From positions 19,083,273 through 19,147,272 of the forward strand of contig CM055114.1 of assembly GCA_029204225.1 (NCBI GenBank): a stretch of 64,000 nt of DNA. The letters run 5' to 3'. The stretch is from Diphasiastrum complanatum (taxonomy: Eukaryota > Streptophyta > Lycopodiopsida > Lycopodiales > Lycopodiaceae). The notes under the pieces are model-generated. The model was not told where the DNA came from. It did not search any database and saw nothing but the letters and a program-made list of their open reading frames with translations. Shown in pieces: positions 24,801-35,745 of the stretch (position 1 is the stretch's first letter; the number at the start of each line of letters is the position of its first letter). The position numbers and the translations under genes are program-made.

Positions 24801-24898
24801 ACAATTTGGATTTTAATACTGCATGCCTCGACTTTATGGAGAAGGTGCAGTACCATTTAATCAAGATTCAGCACGAAGCCAATAAAAGTCCCCAATAA
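21853..24898 (+). pseudogene. Extra reading frame (about 1000 codons) downstream of integrase
   Basis: I do not recognise this protein. From MTEFNSFLTCASEAL it runs, with some six stops or shifts, to about 24898, just before the 3' LTR. An N-terminal region of about 250 residues (SRFYITFQGSTHKVRVTEAA, then LLNNFLMVGNLRKDSITSQI and ENKIHGFHLDSMLLAYE) recurs at 54600-55560 in another element. A Pro/Ser/Thr-rich linker follows, then a long coiled-coil region (KKKKMEQKISEMRSENTLIS, KKLAQQQADLLKDYISSLQN) at 23400-23740, a basic segment (AKLAKAKKTITAYEKAAAQV), another Pro-rich stretch and a C-terminal region (AWRITVFEKTSASIRSYVAS). No transmembrane segment or enzymatic motif is obvious. Tat-group elements are known to carry extra ORFs here, but I cannot assign this one to a family. 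Confidence 0.65.
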
Positions 24899-24912
24899 TT
24901 GCATATTGCAGG

Positions 24913-25699
24913 TGTCGTGGGACCGCCACCAGTTTTGGTGGGGGATACTATTGGAGGGTTTGCGGATCCCAAGGCAACCCTAACCCTAGTTAATAAGTGA
25001 GAGGGATTTGGCACCCTACGTGTGTAAGTCCAACCCGATGATCACGTAGTTATTTGATTGATTAGTTAAAAGTCAATAAAAGGACTTTAGGCCTTTTTGC
25101 GGGACTTTTAATGTCACAGGGCCTAAATGTCAAGTTAGTGAATAAAGTTGGGTTTCCCTCCAATTTTGATGGTTCCCACACTTTTTTAAATTTGAATAAA
25201 AAGAAAGACAAGACTGGACCAATAGGATTCAGAGGCCAGGGTCCTCCTCTCTACTATAAGAAGAGACCAACTCGAGTTGCTCCTCATGTTCATTTTCTCA
25301 TTTCAATAAAGTAGATTGGTTCTCTTCAGAAATGGATTGATGAATGTCCTTGTTTTTTTTTCCCCTTCTCCATCTCTCATGCTTTCTTTGGATTTTACTA
25401 ATTATTGGATCTGAATGTGATTGGGATTGAGTGTTATTATACTTTTTATGAGAGAGAAAGAGAAGAGAGAGAAAGAGTAAGCTATCTTTGTTGTGGATCG
25501 TAGTGTTAATGCATCTTAGTGTTAATGAGTAGGGTTAATGGATGTAGAGTTAGATTTAGATCTTCCATTCATACTGAAATCTGAACTAAACTATCGCTCT
25601 CATGGGAACAAACATACACGTGACAACTAACTCCCTCTCTATGATGCTAGATTGACTAGATCTTGGATTCAGGTTAGGCAAGGAAAGAAACCCACTACA
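24913..25699 (+). repeat. 3' LTR of gypsy element A
   Basis: About 790 bp. The right half matches the truncated 5' LTR at 6993-7232. The start (TGTCGTGGGACCG) resembles the start of the LTR at 46837 (TGTCGAGGGACCG). A CTACTATAAGAAG box near 25250 could be the promoter TATA. The left edge is uncertain: a purine run, GGTGGGGGA at 24936, could alternatively be the polypurine tract. Confidence 0.75.
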
Positions 25700-25844
25700 G
25701 AAATAAAACTCCGTGGCATTGTTTTGTAAGTCCACGTATAAGTATTTGTCAATAAACTTCCACCATGGCATGTGTTTTTGTAAGACCATGAGTAGAAGCT
25801 TAAAATAATGAAATAACCCTTAAATTTTTTTTTTCTTTGAAGGC

Positions 25845-28297
25845 TTAATTGCATTATCATATATTCACAGAGATTTCGCATCAACAACTTTGACAGCTTT
25901 GGCTTCAACCCACTTGGTCATATAATCAGTTGTCGGGCCTGAGATCCTCGCGCGGCAGGATGAATAGGACCAACATAATTCAGTTCCCATTTTTCAAATG
26001 GTGCTTGCGATAAAACCAGATGTAAGGGTTCATAGTTCTGTCTAGTAGGTCGTGTGCTCGTTGGCAAACATCACATGTCTGAATATACTTTTTTGGGTCT
26101 TTATGAAGCGTAGGCCACCAACAACCTGATTGCAAAAGTTTGTGAACAATAATATTTGTAGAGAAGTGTCCTCCGCCCATGCCATCATGTGAAAACATGA
26201 TTAAATCTGATATTTCATGTGGTAAAACACATCTACGTAAGATATTGTTTGATCCACAACGATACAATTGTCCTGCAATCAATTGATAAGGTTGAGTCTT
26301 ATAAATCAATTGCCTCTTCTGTACTTTTGTCAAAGAGTCATTCGATTGTCCTAGCATCAGATACTCAACAATATCCGCTGCCCACTCAGGTACTGCCTCT
26401 ACAAAGAATAATGCAGCATCTGGTAATTCATCATCCACTTTAGTATTAACTGGTGTGGATTCAATTCGCAAAACGTGGTTGAAAGTCAAATACAGTCAAT
26501 AACAATAACCATCTTGCAATATGCCCAGTATTGCATGTCTTGTTTACCAAGTAAAGGAATTGTTGGTGATCTGTATTAAATACAAAGTGCGGTTCCATGA
26601 GGTAATGACGAAACTTCTGTACAGAAAAAATCATGGCTAACGCTTCACGTTCTGTTGTTGAATAGTTCTTCTCCGGATCTGTAAGCTGTCTCCTTGCAAA
26701 TCATATTGGATAGTCCTTCTTATAGTCACCTAGCTACGTCAAAATTGATCCAATTGCATATTTTGAGACATCAGTGTGAACATGAAACTCAATCGTCCAA
26801 TCTGGAGAACGCAGTATCGGTACTGATTTTTCAAAGGCTTCTAACGTCTCTATTGTCCAAATAGGAACAATATTCAGTTTGTATATAGGTCTTGCTAAAT
26901 CCGCAAAGAAGATAATAAAAATTGATGGTAGTTTGCATGATCCATAGACACATAAACTCCACGAATTGTTTTTGGTGGTGGTAATTCTACAATAATCTTG
27001 ATTTTAGAATAATCTGTGGCAATGCCATGTCTCGATATCACATGCCCAAGCACAACTCTGTGGGAAACCCATATCTGACATCTTTTTGAATTTAGGAAAA
27101 TTTGATACTTGCGACATCTTTCAAATACTTTCTCCAATCGATCCAGGTGGTCTCTATCTCTGTTATGGACTCCAAGGTCACCCAAGTAAAATTCAAAGAA
27201 ACTCTGTAGATAATCTTTAAAGGCAAATTGCATTACTCTTTGGAACGAACTTGGTGCATTACAGAGTCCAAACGACATTACTTTGTAAGCATAGGTGTCC
27301 CATTCTGTTGCAAAAGCTGTTTTGTGACGATTTGCAGGTGCAATCTTGACCTGGTTGTAGCCACTAAATCCATCCAGAAAACTATAAGCTTCCACTATAG
27401 CAAGGCGGTCCAAAATGCTTTCAGTAAGAAGGTAACGGAAAGTGATCCTTCCGCATCACTTTGTTCAAGGCCTTGAGATTCACACAAATTCTCAATTTCT
27501 CATTCTTCTTAGGAACAATGACAATCGGTGAAACTCATTCTGTATGCTCGATCTCATAAATGAAATCGGCCTCAAGCAGTCTTTGAAGCTCTTTCTTTAT
27601 CAGATCCGATACATTAGGATTACAGCGATAGAACTTTGTAACCTTTGGAACTGCATCAGGTATTAAAGGTATGGTGTGTTCAATAACTAACGTCGGAATA
27701 CCCTTGAGATCTTGATAAGTCCATGCAAAGCAATCTTGATTTTTAATAAGTAACGTTTGGAGCACTTGAAACTCTTCAGGATTAAGTTGTGATCCAACTT
27801 GTACAATCTTTTCTGGTTCTCCTGGTTCAGCAAGATTCATACAGTGTGTCCTAGTTGGGCCATCATAAACATCTTTCGATTCTGGCACATGTTCTTCGGG
27901 TTCACGATGTGCTTTGGGTAACATGATAACCACATCATCTAGTGTATAACATTTAAAATGTTCGGGCATATCATGCTGGACTACATCTACTTGTTCTTTC
28001 TCAAAAGGACTTGTCTTGGATTTTCGCTTAGCCTTCTTAGTAGCAATTGATCGTGGAAGTGATGACTTCTAAGAAGATAAACTCTTCTTTGAAGGTGAAG
28101 ACTTCCTAGACGAGGATGTCTTGCTAGAACTCTGACTTGTAGAATCATCCTTGACTTTTCCTTTGTCTTTATCCAGTAATGGTGGCACATACTTTGAATC
28201 AATCTTTTGAGGAGGATTTTCCCATTTCAGGACAATATTATAATGTTGCTTGGCTTGTTTCTTCGTCATTGACCCTGTGATCCTGTCTTTGTTGGGC
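25845..28297 (-). pseudogene. Inverted gypsy pol fragment related to element A
   Basis: Reading down the minus strand: basic linker (28290-27990), PR-RT linker and RT start (27969-27535: HTIPLIPDAVPKVTKFYRCN), RT core (27413-26895: CNAPSSFQRVMQFAFKDYL, then FYLGDLG), RNase H in broken frames (26890-26490), integrase zinc finger (26489-25980: HDGMGGGHFST, CDVCQRA) and the start of the core (TDYMTKWVEAKAVKV near 25900). It is very close to element A. The RT active site reads YLGD for YLDD (GGT at 27180-27182). No gag and no LTR belong to it. Confidence 0.9.
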
Positions 28298-28736
28298 ACT
28301 TAGTGGGCCCCACCACAGTAACTGTACATGTAGAGCAATAAGTGCGAGGGCACTGGCTTCCTGCGTGTATAAGCCCAACCCAATGAGCACGCAATTTGGT
28401 TTTGTAGAACTTGTAGAATTAGGAATAAGTGACTTGGGGCCTAAAACTCTAAAATGACATTAGAGGCCCTAAGTCAAGTTGTTAATAAAAAAGCTAAAAG
28501 GGCCCAAATTAGAACTCACATGAATCATGTGAGTGCCCTTGTACTTTCTTAAGGAACCATTAGATTCATTTTGTGTTAGTTTAGGAGGCTTGGATTAGGA
28601 TCCTTGCCATTGTAATTAACCAATAGGAGAAAGGGACAAGGGCCTTTCCCATCCATAAAAAGGCACCCTTTGTACCATATTTCCATGTTCAATAGGAGGA
28701 GGAGATTATGCCCAAATGAGATTTGAACATCCTTGC

Positions 28737-28799
<63 letters not shown>

Positions 28800-29050
28800 T
28801 TTGCATTTTGTATTTGCTTTCCATTTGCTTCTTCTCTCTACTTGCATGTTGTTAATGATTTCTAAGAGAGTAGAGAGGATAGGATGTAAGCACCTCCTCC
28901 ATTGTAATATATTTTTCCTTCTCATGCTTATGGTTAAAGTAGGGTGGATAGTTAGATGTGGTTAGAGTAGGATTTGCAAGCTAACTTCGCAAGGGAAGCA
29001 CTATTCCCTTGGGAACGAATCTATGTGTGACAGGTGAACCAAGGCCGCTA
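28298..29050 (+). repeat. 5' LTR of gypsy element B, containing a CT microsatellite
   Basis: Shares ordered blocks with the LTR at 46837: GTGGGCCCC.CC, AGAGCAATAAGTG.GAGG, ACTCACATGA.TCATGTGA, GGAACCATTAGATT and AGGCTTGGATTAG, each at similar spacing, then a CT array. About 100 bp of the left end seen at 46837 are missing, so it is truncated at the junction with the inverted pol fragment. A primer site follows. Confidence 0.8.
28740..28796 (+). repeat. (CT)n microsatellite, 57 bp, inside the LTR
   Basis: Uninterrupted CT repeat of about 28 units within the LTR of element B. The LTR at 46837 has a CT array at the corresponding place. Confidence 0.97.
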
Positions 29051-29058
29051 AAATTTTT

Positions 29059-29076
29059 TGGCGCCGTTGCCGGGGA
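29059..29076 (+). other. Primer binding site, tRNA-Asp type, element B
   Basis: TGGCGCCGTTGCCGGGGA is a perfect copy of the Athila/Tat primer site, complementary to the plant tRNA-Asp 3' end. Confidence 0.92.
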
Positions 29077-30541
29077 ATAGATTAGCATTTTCTTGCTTTT
29101 TAGCTTGCATGCATTCATCTTGTGATTTTTGCTTGTGGAATGAATGCGTGGGGGGTAGTTTAGTGTGGAGTAGAGGTTAGATTTGTTGTTTTTTCATGAT
29201 TTGTTGCTTGTATGATCTGTGGAGGGAGATTTAGAGGTGAAAAACATCAGATCCCAGCACCCTATCCCTTTCATAAATCCTAAAAATCAGAAAAATCAGA
29301 AAAAACCATGTAGTTTTGACAAACTGTCTAGAAAAGAACCCAAAAACACCTATCAGACCTCATAACTTTCTGATCTGCTCAAACCAACCTTTGCCCACCT
29401 GGCAATACGTTCTGCCACACTATCAGTACCTACAACTAGTCAGGCGAAGGTTATTTCCCAGCCAGTTTGCCAAAATTGCCAAAAACAGCCCAAAAAAATG
29501 AAAAAACCTTTGTAAAAAATGTCCAGAATCTCAAAGTAGCCCAAAACACCCTAGACAACCTTCGCCCAGCTTCATTTTCAGCTTCAGAGCGATCATGGAG
29601 GTTGGCGAAGGTTAATACTGAGCGTACGAACTCCGGCGAACGTTCTTGCTCATCAAAAAATAGGAATTTGCCATCAAAACCCTCGCCAACTTCAATATCT
29701 GCAAAGTACTTACTGTAAATCTTTTCCAGTTTGCCAGTAGCTACATTTCCATGTTTTCTAGCTTCAGTGAAGTCGGCGAAGGTTAATATTGAGAATAAGT
29801 GATCAAGCGAACATTTCCAGTACTCAAAGAGAAATTTAAGTCTCTTGAACCTTCGCCAGACTATTTTTCGCCATGATAATCTTCGCCTAATCTTCGCCAG
29901 CCCTCTGATCATCAATCTGTACTTCCCAGCAGCTCGACGAAGGTTAGTCTCCATCATAAGGATAGTGGCGAAGGTTTTCAGTCCAAAACGTGTCCAAATT
30001 GTTTTCAGAACCTTCGTTGAACCATCCTTCGCCAACAAGAACCTTCGTCGAGCTCCGTGAAGTGGTAATACACTGTGATAAAACATCTATCAGTCAGGCG
30101 AAGGTTTTTGTTAAGAAAATCCAAAAAAATTATTGAAACTACTAGTGACTTGACGCGTGAAATACTTGTTCGATCTTATACAAGTCATACCGTTTAGTGC
30201 TGGGGGCCAGCGCAGTCCCCAGACCCCTTCATCGGGGCCTCAGCGGGGAGGCCCCGGACCCCACCTGCCCCGACACCATCGAGGCCATCTATCACTCACC
30301 ATTGTTGCCAACTGTGCCGTTACAACATCCATTTTTTTGTGAGTGATCAACTCCATTCAAATATGTGCCACCATACACTCATCTCTCAATAACCATTTCA
30401 AATGTCATCCTGTAAAATTTGTTAATTGTTCATGTTCCTTTCATCCCTTCCAATCATCAACCACTGATCAGCACCCGAACAAGATCCACTTAGATCCACT
30501 ATTGCCATATACCTTCACATTGTATCAAATCTACATAGTGA
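29077..30541 (+). other. Leader of gypsy element B, dense array of AACCTTCGCC motifs
   Basis: Non-coding leader of 1.46 kb. Between 29390 and 30110 I count about fifteen copies of AACCTTCGCC or GGCGAAGGTT and close variants, in both orientations and at irregular spacing. At 30190-30300 there is a strongly GC-rich block with two small perfect hairpins. A 211-codon minus-strand open frame across 29451-30086 arises from the motif array and is not regarded as a gene. Confidence 0.75.
30234..30255. other. GC-rich hairpin in leader of element B
   Basis: GGGGCCTC at 30234-30241 pairs perfectly with GAGGCCCC at 30248-30255 over a six-base loop. A second stem, CTGGGG at 30200-30205 with CCCCAG at 30217-30222, lies just upstream. 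Confidence 0.7.
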
Positions 30542-31066
30542 ATGAGATTGAGATCTGGTAGAATACTACGTACAGAGAATCCAGAGCTACATCAAGCAAC
30601 AGCGGAAGAGATCCGACCAAATCAGCCAAATCCAATGGATCAAAATATTCCTATGCCAGCGGTACCTCTACAAGCAATCAGAAGATCTCCCAGATTGGAA
30701 TTGCCCAAATTTGATGGATTCACAGATCCTATGAGATTCTTGCAGATCTATGGGCAAGCATGCGAGATCTATAGTGAAACCACCTCGGTAGAAAAACTGA
30801 AGTTGTTTCCAATGTCCCTGACAAGGGCGGCTTTAGATTGGTTTTTCAATCAGACGACACAAGAATGAACGGACTGGAAAGTGGTAAAAGCAGCTTTAAT
30901 CACCAGATTTAAGCCGTGGAAGTTTCTTGAAGACTCGTTCCTCTTGCTTAGCAAAATCAAGATGGCAAAAAGAGAAAGGGTCAGAGACTACATCGAACGG
31001 ATCAAACACCTGAGATCCGAGTGTAATGCGGAGCTTACTCCTGATCATGCAGTCATTATGTGGTTC
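30542..31066 (+). pseudogene. gag fragment of gypsy element B
   Basis: MRLRSGRILRTENPELHQ starts Gag; SPRLELPKFDGFTDPMRFLQ and CEIYSETTSVEKLKLFPMSL match the capsid of element A, and after a stop at 30866 the frame goes on with KMAKRERVRDYIERIKHLRS. Similarity ends abruptly after VIMWFL near 31066, before the zinc knuckles; what follows is unrelated. Confidence 0.85.
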
Positions 31067-31504
31067 CTAGTCTTTTGGAAGACCAGATTCGTATGCTTCA
31101 TATTACCTGGTTTACTCTTTGTTACGATGTTTTTATGTTTAACGTATTTGGTATATTTTGTGCTACCATTTTCAAAAGCAATGATCAAAAAATTGGAGCA
31201 TGTGGAATCTTTTCTAACGAATTTTATACAAATTATTTTGCAAAACACAATAACCTCTATCTGTATTTTGGAATGGCTATTCAACAATATTGTTAGAAAA
31301 TTTGAAACGCATAAACAACGGTAGTTAAAATGGAAATGGTGAAGTAGATGCCACAACCTGGACGGTGGTCAGAGTAGATAGTCTCTTGATCTTTCCAATG
31401 ATGATGCACTCGACTAAAATCTCTGTAACTCTATCTTAATGGTGCATCAAATTACCCATAACTATTGATCTTGACAATTAATGATACTGACACTCTATTT
31501 ACTC
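31067..31504. other. No feature recognised
   Basis: AT-rich sequence replacing the rest of gag of element B. An open frame runs on from gag to 31324, but its residues are hydrophobic and resemble nothing known to me. Confidence 0.5.
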
Positions 31505-31715
31505 GCAAATTGCCTAGACTCGTGCTTTGGTAAGGCAGGTAAGGCTAACCGTTCCGGGTATTCAAGAGCAGATTGACGAGGTCTAGCTATCGGATTTCCT
31601 CCATAATGTGGTTCTCGATATTCCATCTAGGCATACTGTTGCTGAATTATCTGAGGATTAAAGTTGCAAAAAGCAGTCTCATGATCAGGCGAATTACACA
31701 ACTTTCATCTAATGA
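31505..31715 (-). pseudogene. Short inverted gag fragment of the element A family
   Basis: The minus strand of this stretch matches 10020-10200 of element A closely: CATGAGACTGCTTTTTGCAA followed by the segment that codes for NFNPRIIQQ, and CAATCTGCTCTTG with ATACCCGGAACG at the same spacing. It codes for the region after the second zinc knuckle and is broken. Confidence 0.8.
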
Positions 31716-33234
31716 CAACTTACTAAAATGTGAATATGTAGCATACCATGGACCTTTTTTATTTTTAACAAGGAGATTGCTTACATCCGGGTAGAAAATC
31801 AAGGTACAACAAATCTTTTTCATATGTTAATTGTGATGTTATAGTGTGATACTTTTCTAGCATGCACGTCTTGTTATTTAATGGGCAGGTTTCTTGCGTG
31901 AAAAGCATGCAATGACAGATCAATGACAAGCTTATCTCGAGCACGAAATTTCGTACATTTCACCTCTAACATGTAAATTATAGTATGAATAAGAAGACTA
32001 CTGACAGTGGGACATGAATGAGTATGCGATTGTGAATGGTTGCTTTGCATTAGTCTTACAAATTACAAGAATTGTGATTGTCAATATTTTATGAATTGAT
32101 TATTAGATTGACAAGCTACTAAGTGCTTTGAGAAAGTTTGCACTTCTATTGCATGTGGATTGTGGGCCAAATGAGCATGTCATAACTTTGTAGAGATTGT
32201 GATAGAACTTATTTGCATTAAGATTGATTGTGAAAATTGTGTGCGATATAGATTGTGTTGATAGGCACGCCGATGTAAACTAACGATGAGTTCTTGATAT
32301 GAAAGATTGACCAGATAACGATTTACTTCATCAAGCTACGGAAAAGTGGTTCCAACAAACCTGAGACAAATCCATAGAAGAAAATAAACTATGAGCTAAA
32401 AGCTGTAAAAATTCTATCTAAGAAGGCCACACTACTAAAAGGAGTCATTGCAAGTATAACAAAATCGCATTAACGCTTTGTGCATGCTATCAATGGAAAA
32501 CAAAGGTGTTCCTAACAAATGCTTTTGCTGAGATGATCAAAAGAGGCAGAATATCACAGCTTTATTATTCACCATGAGAGGTTTACAAAATCACATTGCA
32601 AGCAATCGATCTGGAAAACAAAAATACAACCAAAAGAACTCTCATGCATGAATGAAAAGATAAAAGAAGAATACAATTCAAGAATCTTTCATGCAACAAT
32701 CACCTTCGTAAGAAGCCCATCTTGATGATATGACTGAATAAAATAAAAACATAATGTCATTAGAGGAATGGAGAATGTTGAACAGGGATATGAATCAAAT
32801 GTGCATGTGTCAAATTAAATGTTGATCTTTTAGTGAATCTAACATTTGTTGTGTCCTGCCAACCCATGCACACAATGTGCTTTATGTTGCTGATTAAACT
32901 TTTAACTTCTGGTTGTACCATATCTCACAAATATGCGCTTGCTGCCATTTGTACACCTACAATAAATGTCTGTTGTCAGTTGTTTCTTAATGATTAGACA
33001 TGCTATCAATCTGTTGCGAATCAAAAATTATGGTTGCCTTTTTCAAATACGCCTGTCTGCATTACTTGTGCTTGCCATGTCCTCTTTCTCCTAGTTTTGC
33101 ATGTCTGCAGCCTGCTGCAAAATTTTCTCGAACATGACGTCTAAAAACCATGTTGCTAGGTTGTAAGGCCAGCTAAGCCACTTATACACCAAAATAATGA
33201 TATAGATTTTGAGTACTCCCTGGTACAACATGTA
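31716..33234. other. No gene recognised
   Basis: AT-rich sequence with no open frame of note, no LTR-like ends and no transposon motif seen on either strand. It lies downstream of the bL27 gene on the minus strand. Confidence 0.45.
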
Positions 33235-33240
33235 TCCACT

Positions 33241-34485
33241 TGGTACTGGTTTGTACCTTAGAAACCTGTTCCAATCCTTTTGGGTTGGAACGTACTGTAC
33301 GTTCCGAAACGTACTGGGTCGGAACATTTTCTTAAAAATAACAAAACAGGTGTTAAACTGGCCGCAATCTTCCTTCTTCTTCTTCTTCTTGTCTGACTGC
33401 TGATAGAGAGCTGCTTGTAGCCAAGACTTGTACTGCATAAGATCCATGCGATATCTTGTCTGGTCTGACTGCTGATAGAGAGCTGCTTATAGCCATTTCC
33501 CATGAACCGTGGACGGTTCACCACGGTTCTTGGAACCGTACAGTTCACTAAGTTTGGTTCCAAGAACCGTGGTAATTAATTAGTTAATTAAGTAATTTTT
33601 TTTTTTAGTCCCCACCCCCAAAAACAGCTCAAAAAAAGGCCAAAAAAAGCCATAAAAAAACCAGAACTGCTTAAAGAATTTAATTAACCACAGAGGATTT
33701 AATTAATGGATTAATTAATGGCCCAAAAACAGCCCGAAAACAGTGAAATGAGGGCCAAAAATCCGTGGAAGTGGTTTTTGGGGGAAAAGGGTCAAAAAAA
33801 AAAATTAACAAATTAATTATTTAATTACAAGAACCATACCACGGCTCATGAACCGTGGTACAGTTCACCCCACGGTTCTTGGGACCCATGGTTCCAAGAA
33901 CCGTGGGTTCTATGCTTATAGCCAGGACCTGTACTCCATAACGATTTCTAGGATCCATGCGATATCTTGTCTGACTGCTGATAGAGAGCTCTTGTTGATC
34001 CTAGAATCGCTATCTGAGCCACGTTCTTAAGCTCACGTTAATCCAAGAATCACCATGTTCTTACTTTCTAAGTTATTCTAACTGATCACTCGCATTCGCA
34101 CTGCGCAAGCAGTCATAGCGGGCTTCTACAAACCGGGTTTCCCCTTCTGCAAAGGGGGTTTGATCATTTTATCCTCTTTGTCATCTCTCGGCTTCAGCTG
34201 AGAAAGATGGCCCGAATCACAATGTAAAGGAGAGCTTTCAGCGAAAGAAGCCATTGCTACACCGGCGCCCACAAAGAAAAAGGGGAAGAGCATGTTGCAG
34301 GCCCCCGAAGTGCATTGGACCAGCTTTGCCAGGCTCCCATGGGTCCTATTGCTCTGAAATCCCTATGGATCCTATTCATCCTCAATACTTTGATTCCTTT
34401 GTTAAAACGGAACGTACTATTTTAATTTTTTTCTGGTGAAGTTCCGGAACGGAACGCGTTCCAGAACGAAACGGGCAACTAAGGT
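33241..34485. mobile_element. Probable non-autonomous inverted-repeat element (outer)
   Basis: The left end, with GTACCTTAGAAACCTGTTCC and GGAACGTACTGTACGTTCCG, is mirrored at the right end by GGAACGCGTTCCAGAACG and ACTAAGGTTTGTAC read on the other strand, with conserved spacing over about 60 bp. The interior codes for nothing obvious. It carries a 26 bp segment (GTCTGACTGCTGATAGAG and eight more bases) three times, near 33391, 33464 and 33971, and the inner element between copies two and three. Target duplication not determined. Confidence 0.45.
33496..33912. mobile_element. MITE-like element with 12 bp flanking repeats
   Basis: 417 bp flanked by TGCTTATAGCCA at 33484-33495 and 33913-33924. 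Both ends hold repeated, inverted GAACCGTGG/CCACGGTTC blocks; the middle is AT-rich (TTAATTAATT) and without coding potential. Host sequence on both sides belongs to one tandem unit that is interrupted here. The flanking repeat length is near the 9-11 bp typical of Mutator-like elements, but the family is not established. Confidence 0.65.
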
Positions 34486-34773
34486 TTGTACTTTGAATAA
34501 AAAGGTGATAAGCAGTAGAAGGGGGCCAACGAAGTACTAAAATGTTCACAGGAAAATCTCTATAGAGCAGATAGATAATCTGGCAAGCACTTATGATTAT
34601 GCATAACAAAATCAAAATCTTACAAAAACTCAAATAGCCATTAGTCCGATGAAATGAGAGAAAGGATAGTTTGCACTTGTAAAACTAATTCTGTAAGCAG
34701 ATATTCTGAGTGATCAATTCTACCTGAGATCTCATAAATTCTTGACATACACACTGGAGCCTCTATATTACAT

Positions 34774-34985
34774 TCAGCATATGACGATTTCTGATGGTTG
34801 CAATGTTGGTGTAGAAGCAATAACTAGGCCATTCAACTCATCAGAAACTCCCACCAGTTGACTACGTTCACGACGAGCTCGATAAAACTCACGTCTCCGT
34901 ACCTTCCGGCTATTAGGATTCTCAGGAACTTCCACCTTTGGGTAAACACTCACCTGGAAAAAATTCACAAATAACCACAAAAGAA

Positions 34986-35054
<69 letters not shown>

Positions 35055-35295
35055 TTAGATTCATCAAGGTCCCAGATCAAATTTCTTCGATACTACAGTC
35101 ATTATTCAAAAAGCGTACAAGTGAGAAATGATAACTCAAAAAAAATGTTTATTTGAAGTCGATACCTTTTTTTTGTCAGGCCCAAACTTTTCAAATTTGA
35201 CAACACCATCAATCTTTGAAAAGATGGTGTAATCCCTACCCAGTCCAACGTTGTTCCCTGGATGAAACTGCATGTACAGAAGAATTATCTCTCTT

Positions 35296-35346
<51 letters not shown>

Positions 35347-35676
35347 TCAAGACTCAGTGAAACAAAACTTCCGAGATGAATAAAACCAGTTTGTGCTTTG
35401 GAAACCATAACGATCTAAGGAAATCTGAATAGGCTTCAAAATAACCAGATTTACATGGATAATTGATTGAGATGGGCTTAGGAGTGAAACATGGATTTAC
35501 AATCACCTATTCAAAAACGAACATGCATTCCTTACCGTGCAATGCAGATCACATGAGAGAGTGAGAATCTCCCACAAAATACAATATCTACTACTATTGT
35601 GTCAGACGAAAAATGGAGATCCCTCAATCTTTGAATGAGAATGTGACATGGTAAATCAAAAGCCACTTGGAAATAT

Positions 35677-35745
<69 letters not shown>

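Larger units (their letters stand above)
6993..25699 (+). mobile_element. Ty3/gypsy (Athila/Tat-like) element A, with a nested copia
   Basis: An LTR retrotransposon with the order truncated 5' LTR, primer site, long leader, gag, protease, RT, RNase H, integrase, second leader-like region, extra ORF, 3' LTR. The tRNA-Asp-type primer site, the three-knuckle Gag and the integrase C-terminus without chromodomain place it in the non-chromovirus Athila/Tat group. Without the 6205 bp nested copia and one 5 bp repeat it would be about 12.5 kb. Every coding part carries stops or frameshifts, so it is not autonomous now. LTR edges are estimates. Confidence 0.85.

Noticed and set aside
29451-30086. 211-codon open frame on the minus strand
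   Set aside because: It lies in the leader of element B and arises from the motif array; composition is unlike a protein and nothing similar occurs in the leaders of A or C.
29390-30110. CRISPR-like array of short repeats
   Set aside because: Repeats are only 10 bp, spacing is irregular, orientation changes and the context is a plant retrotransposon.
33600-33840. TTAATTAATT-rich segment as an origin or scaffold attachment region
   Set aside because: It is the core of the MITE-like element; AT-richness alone does not support another role.
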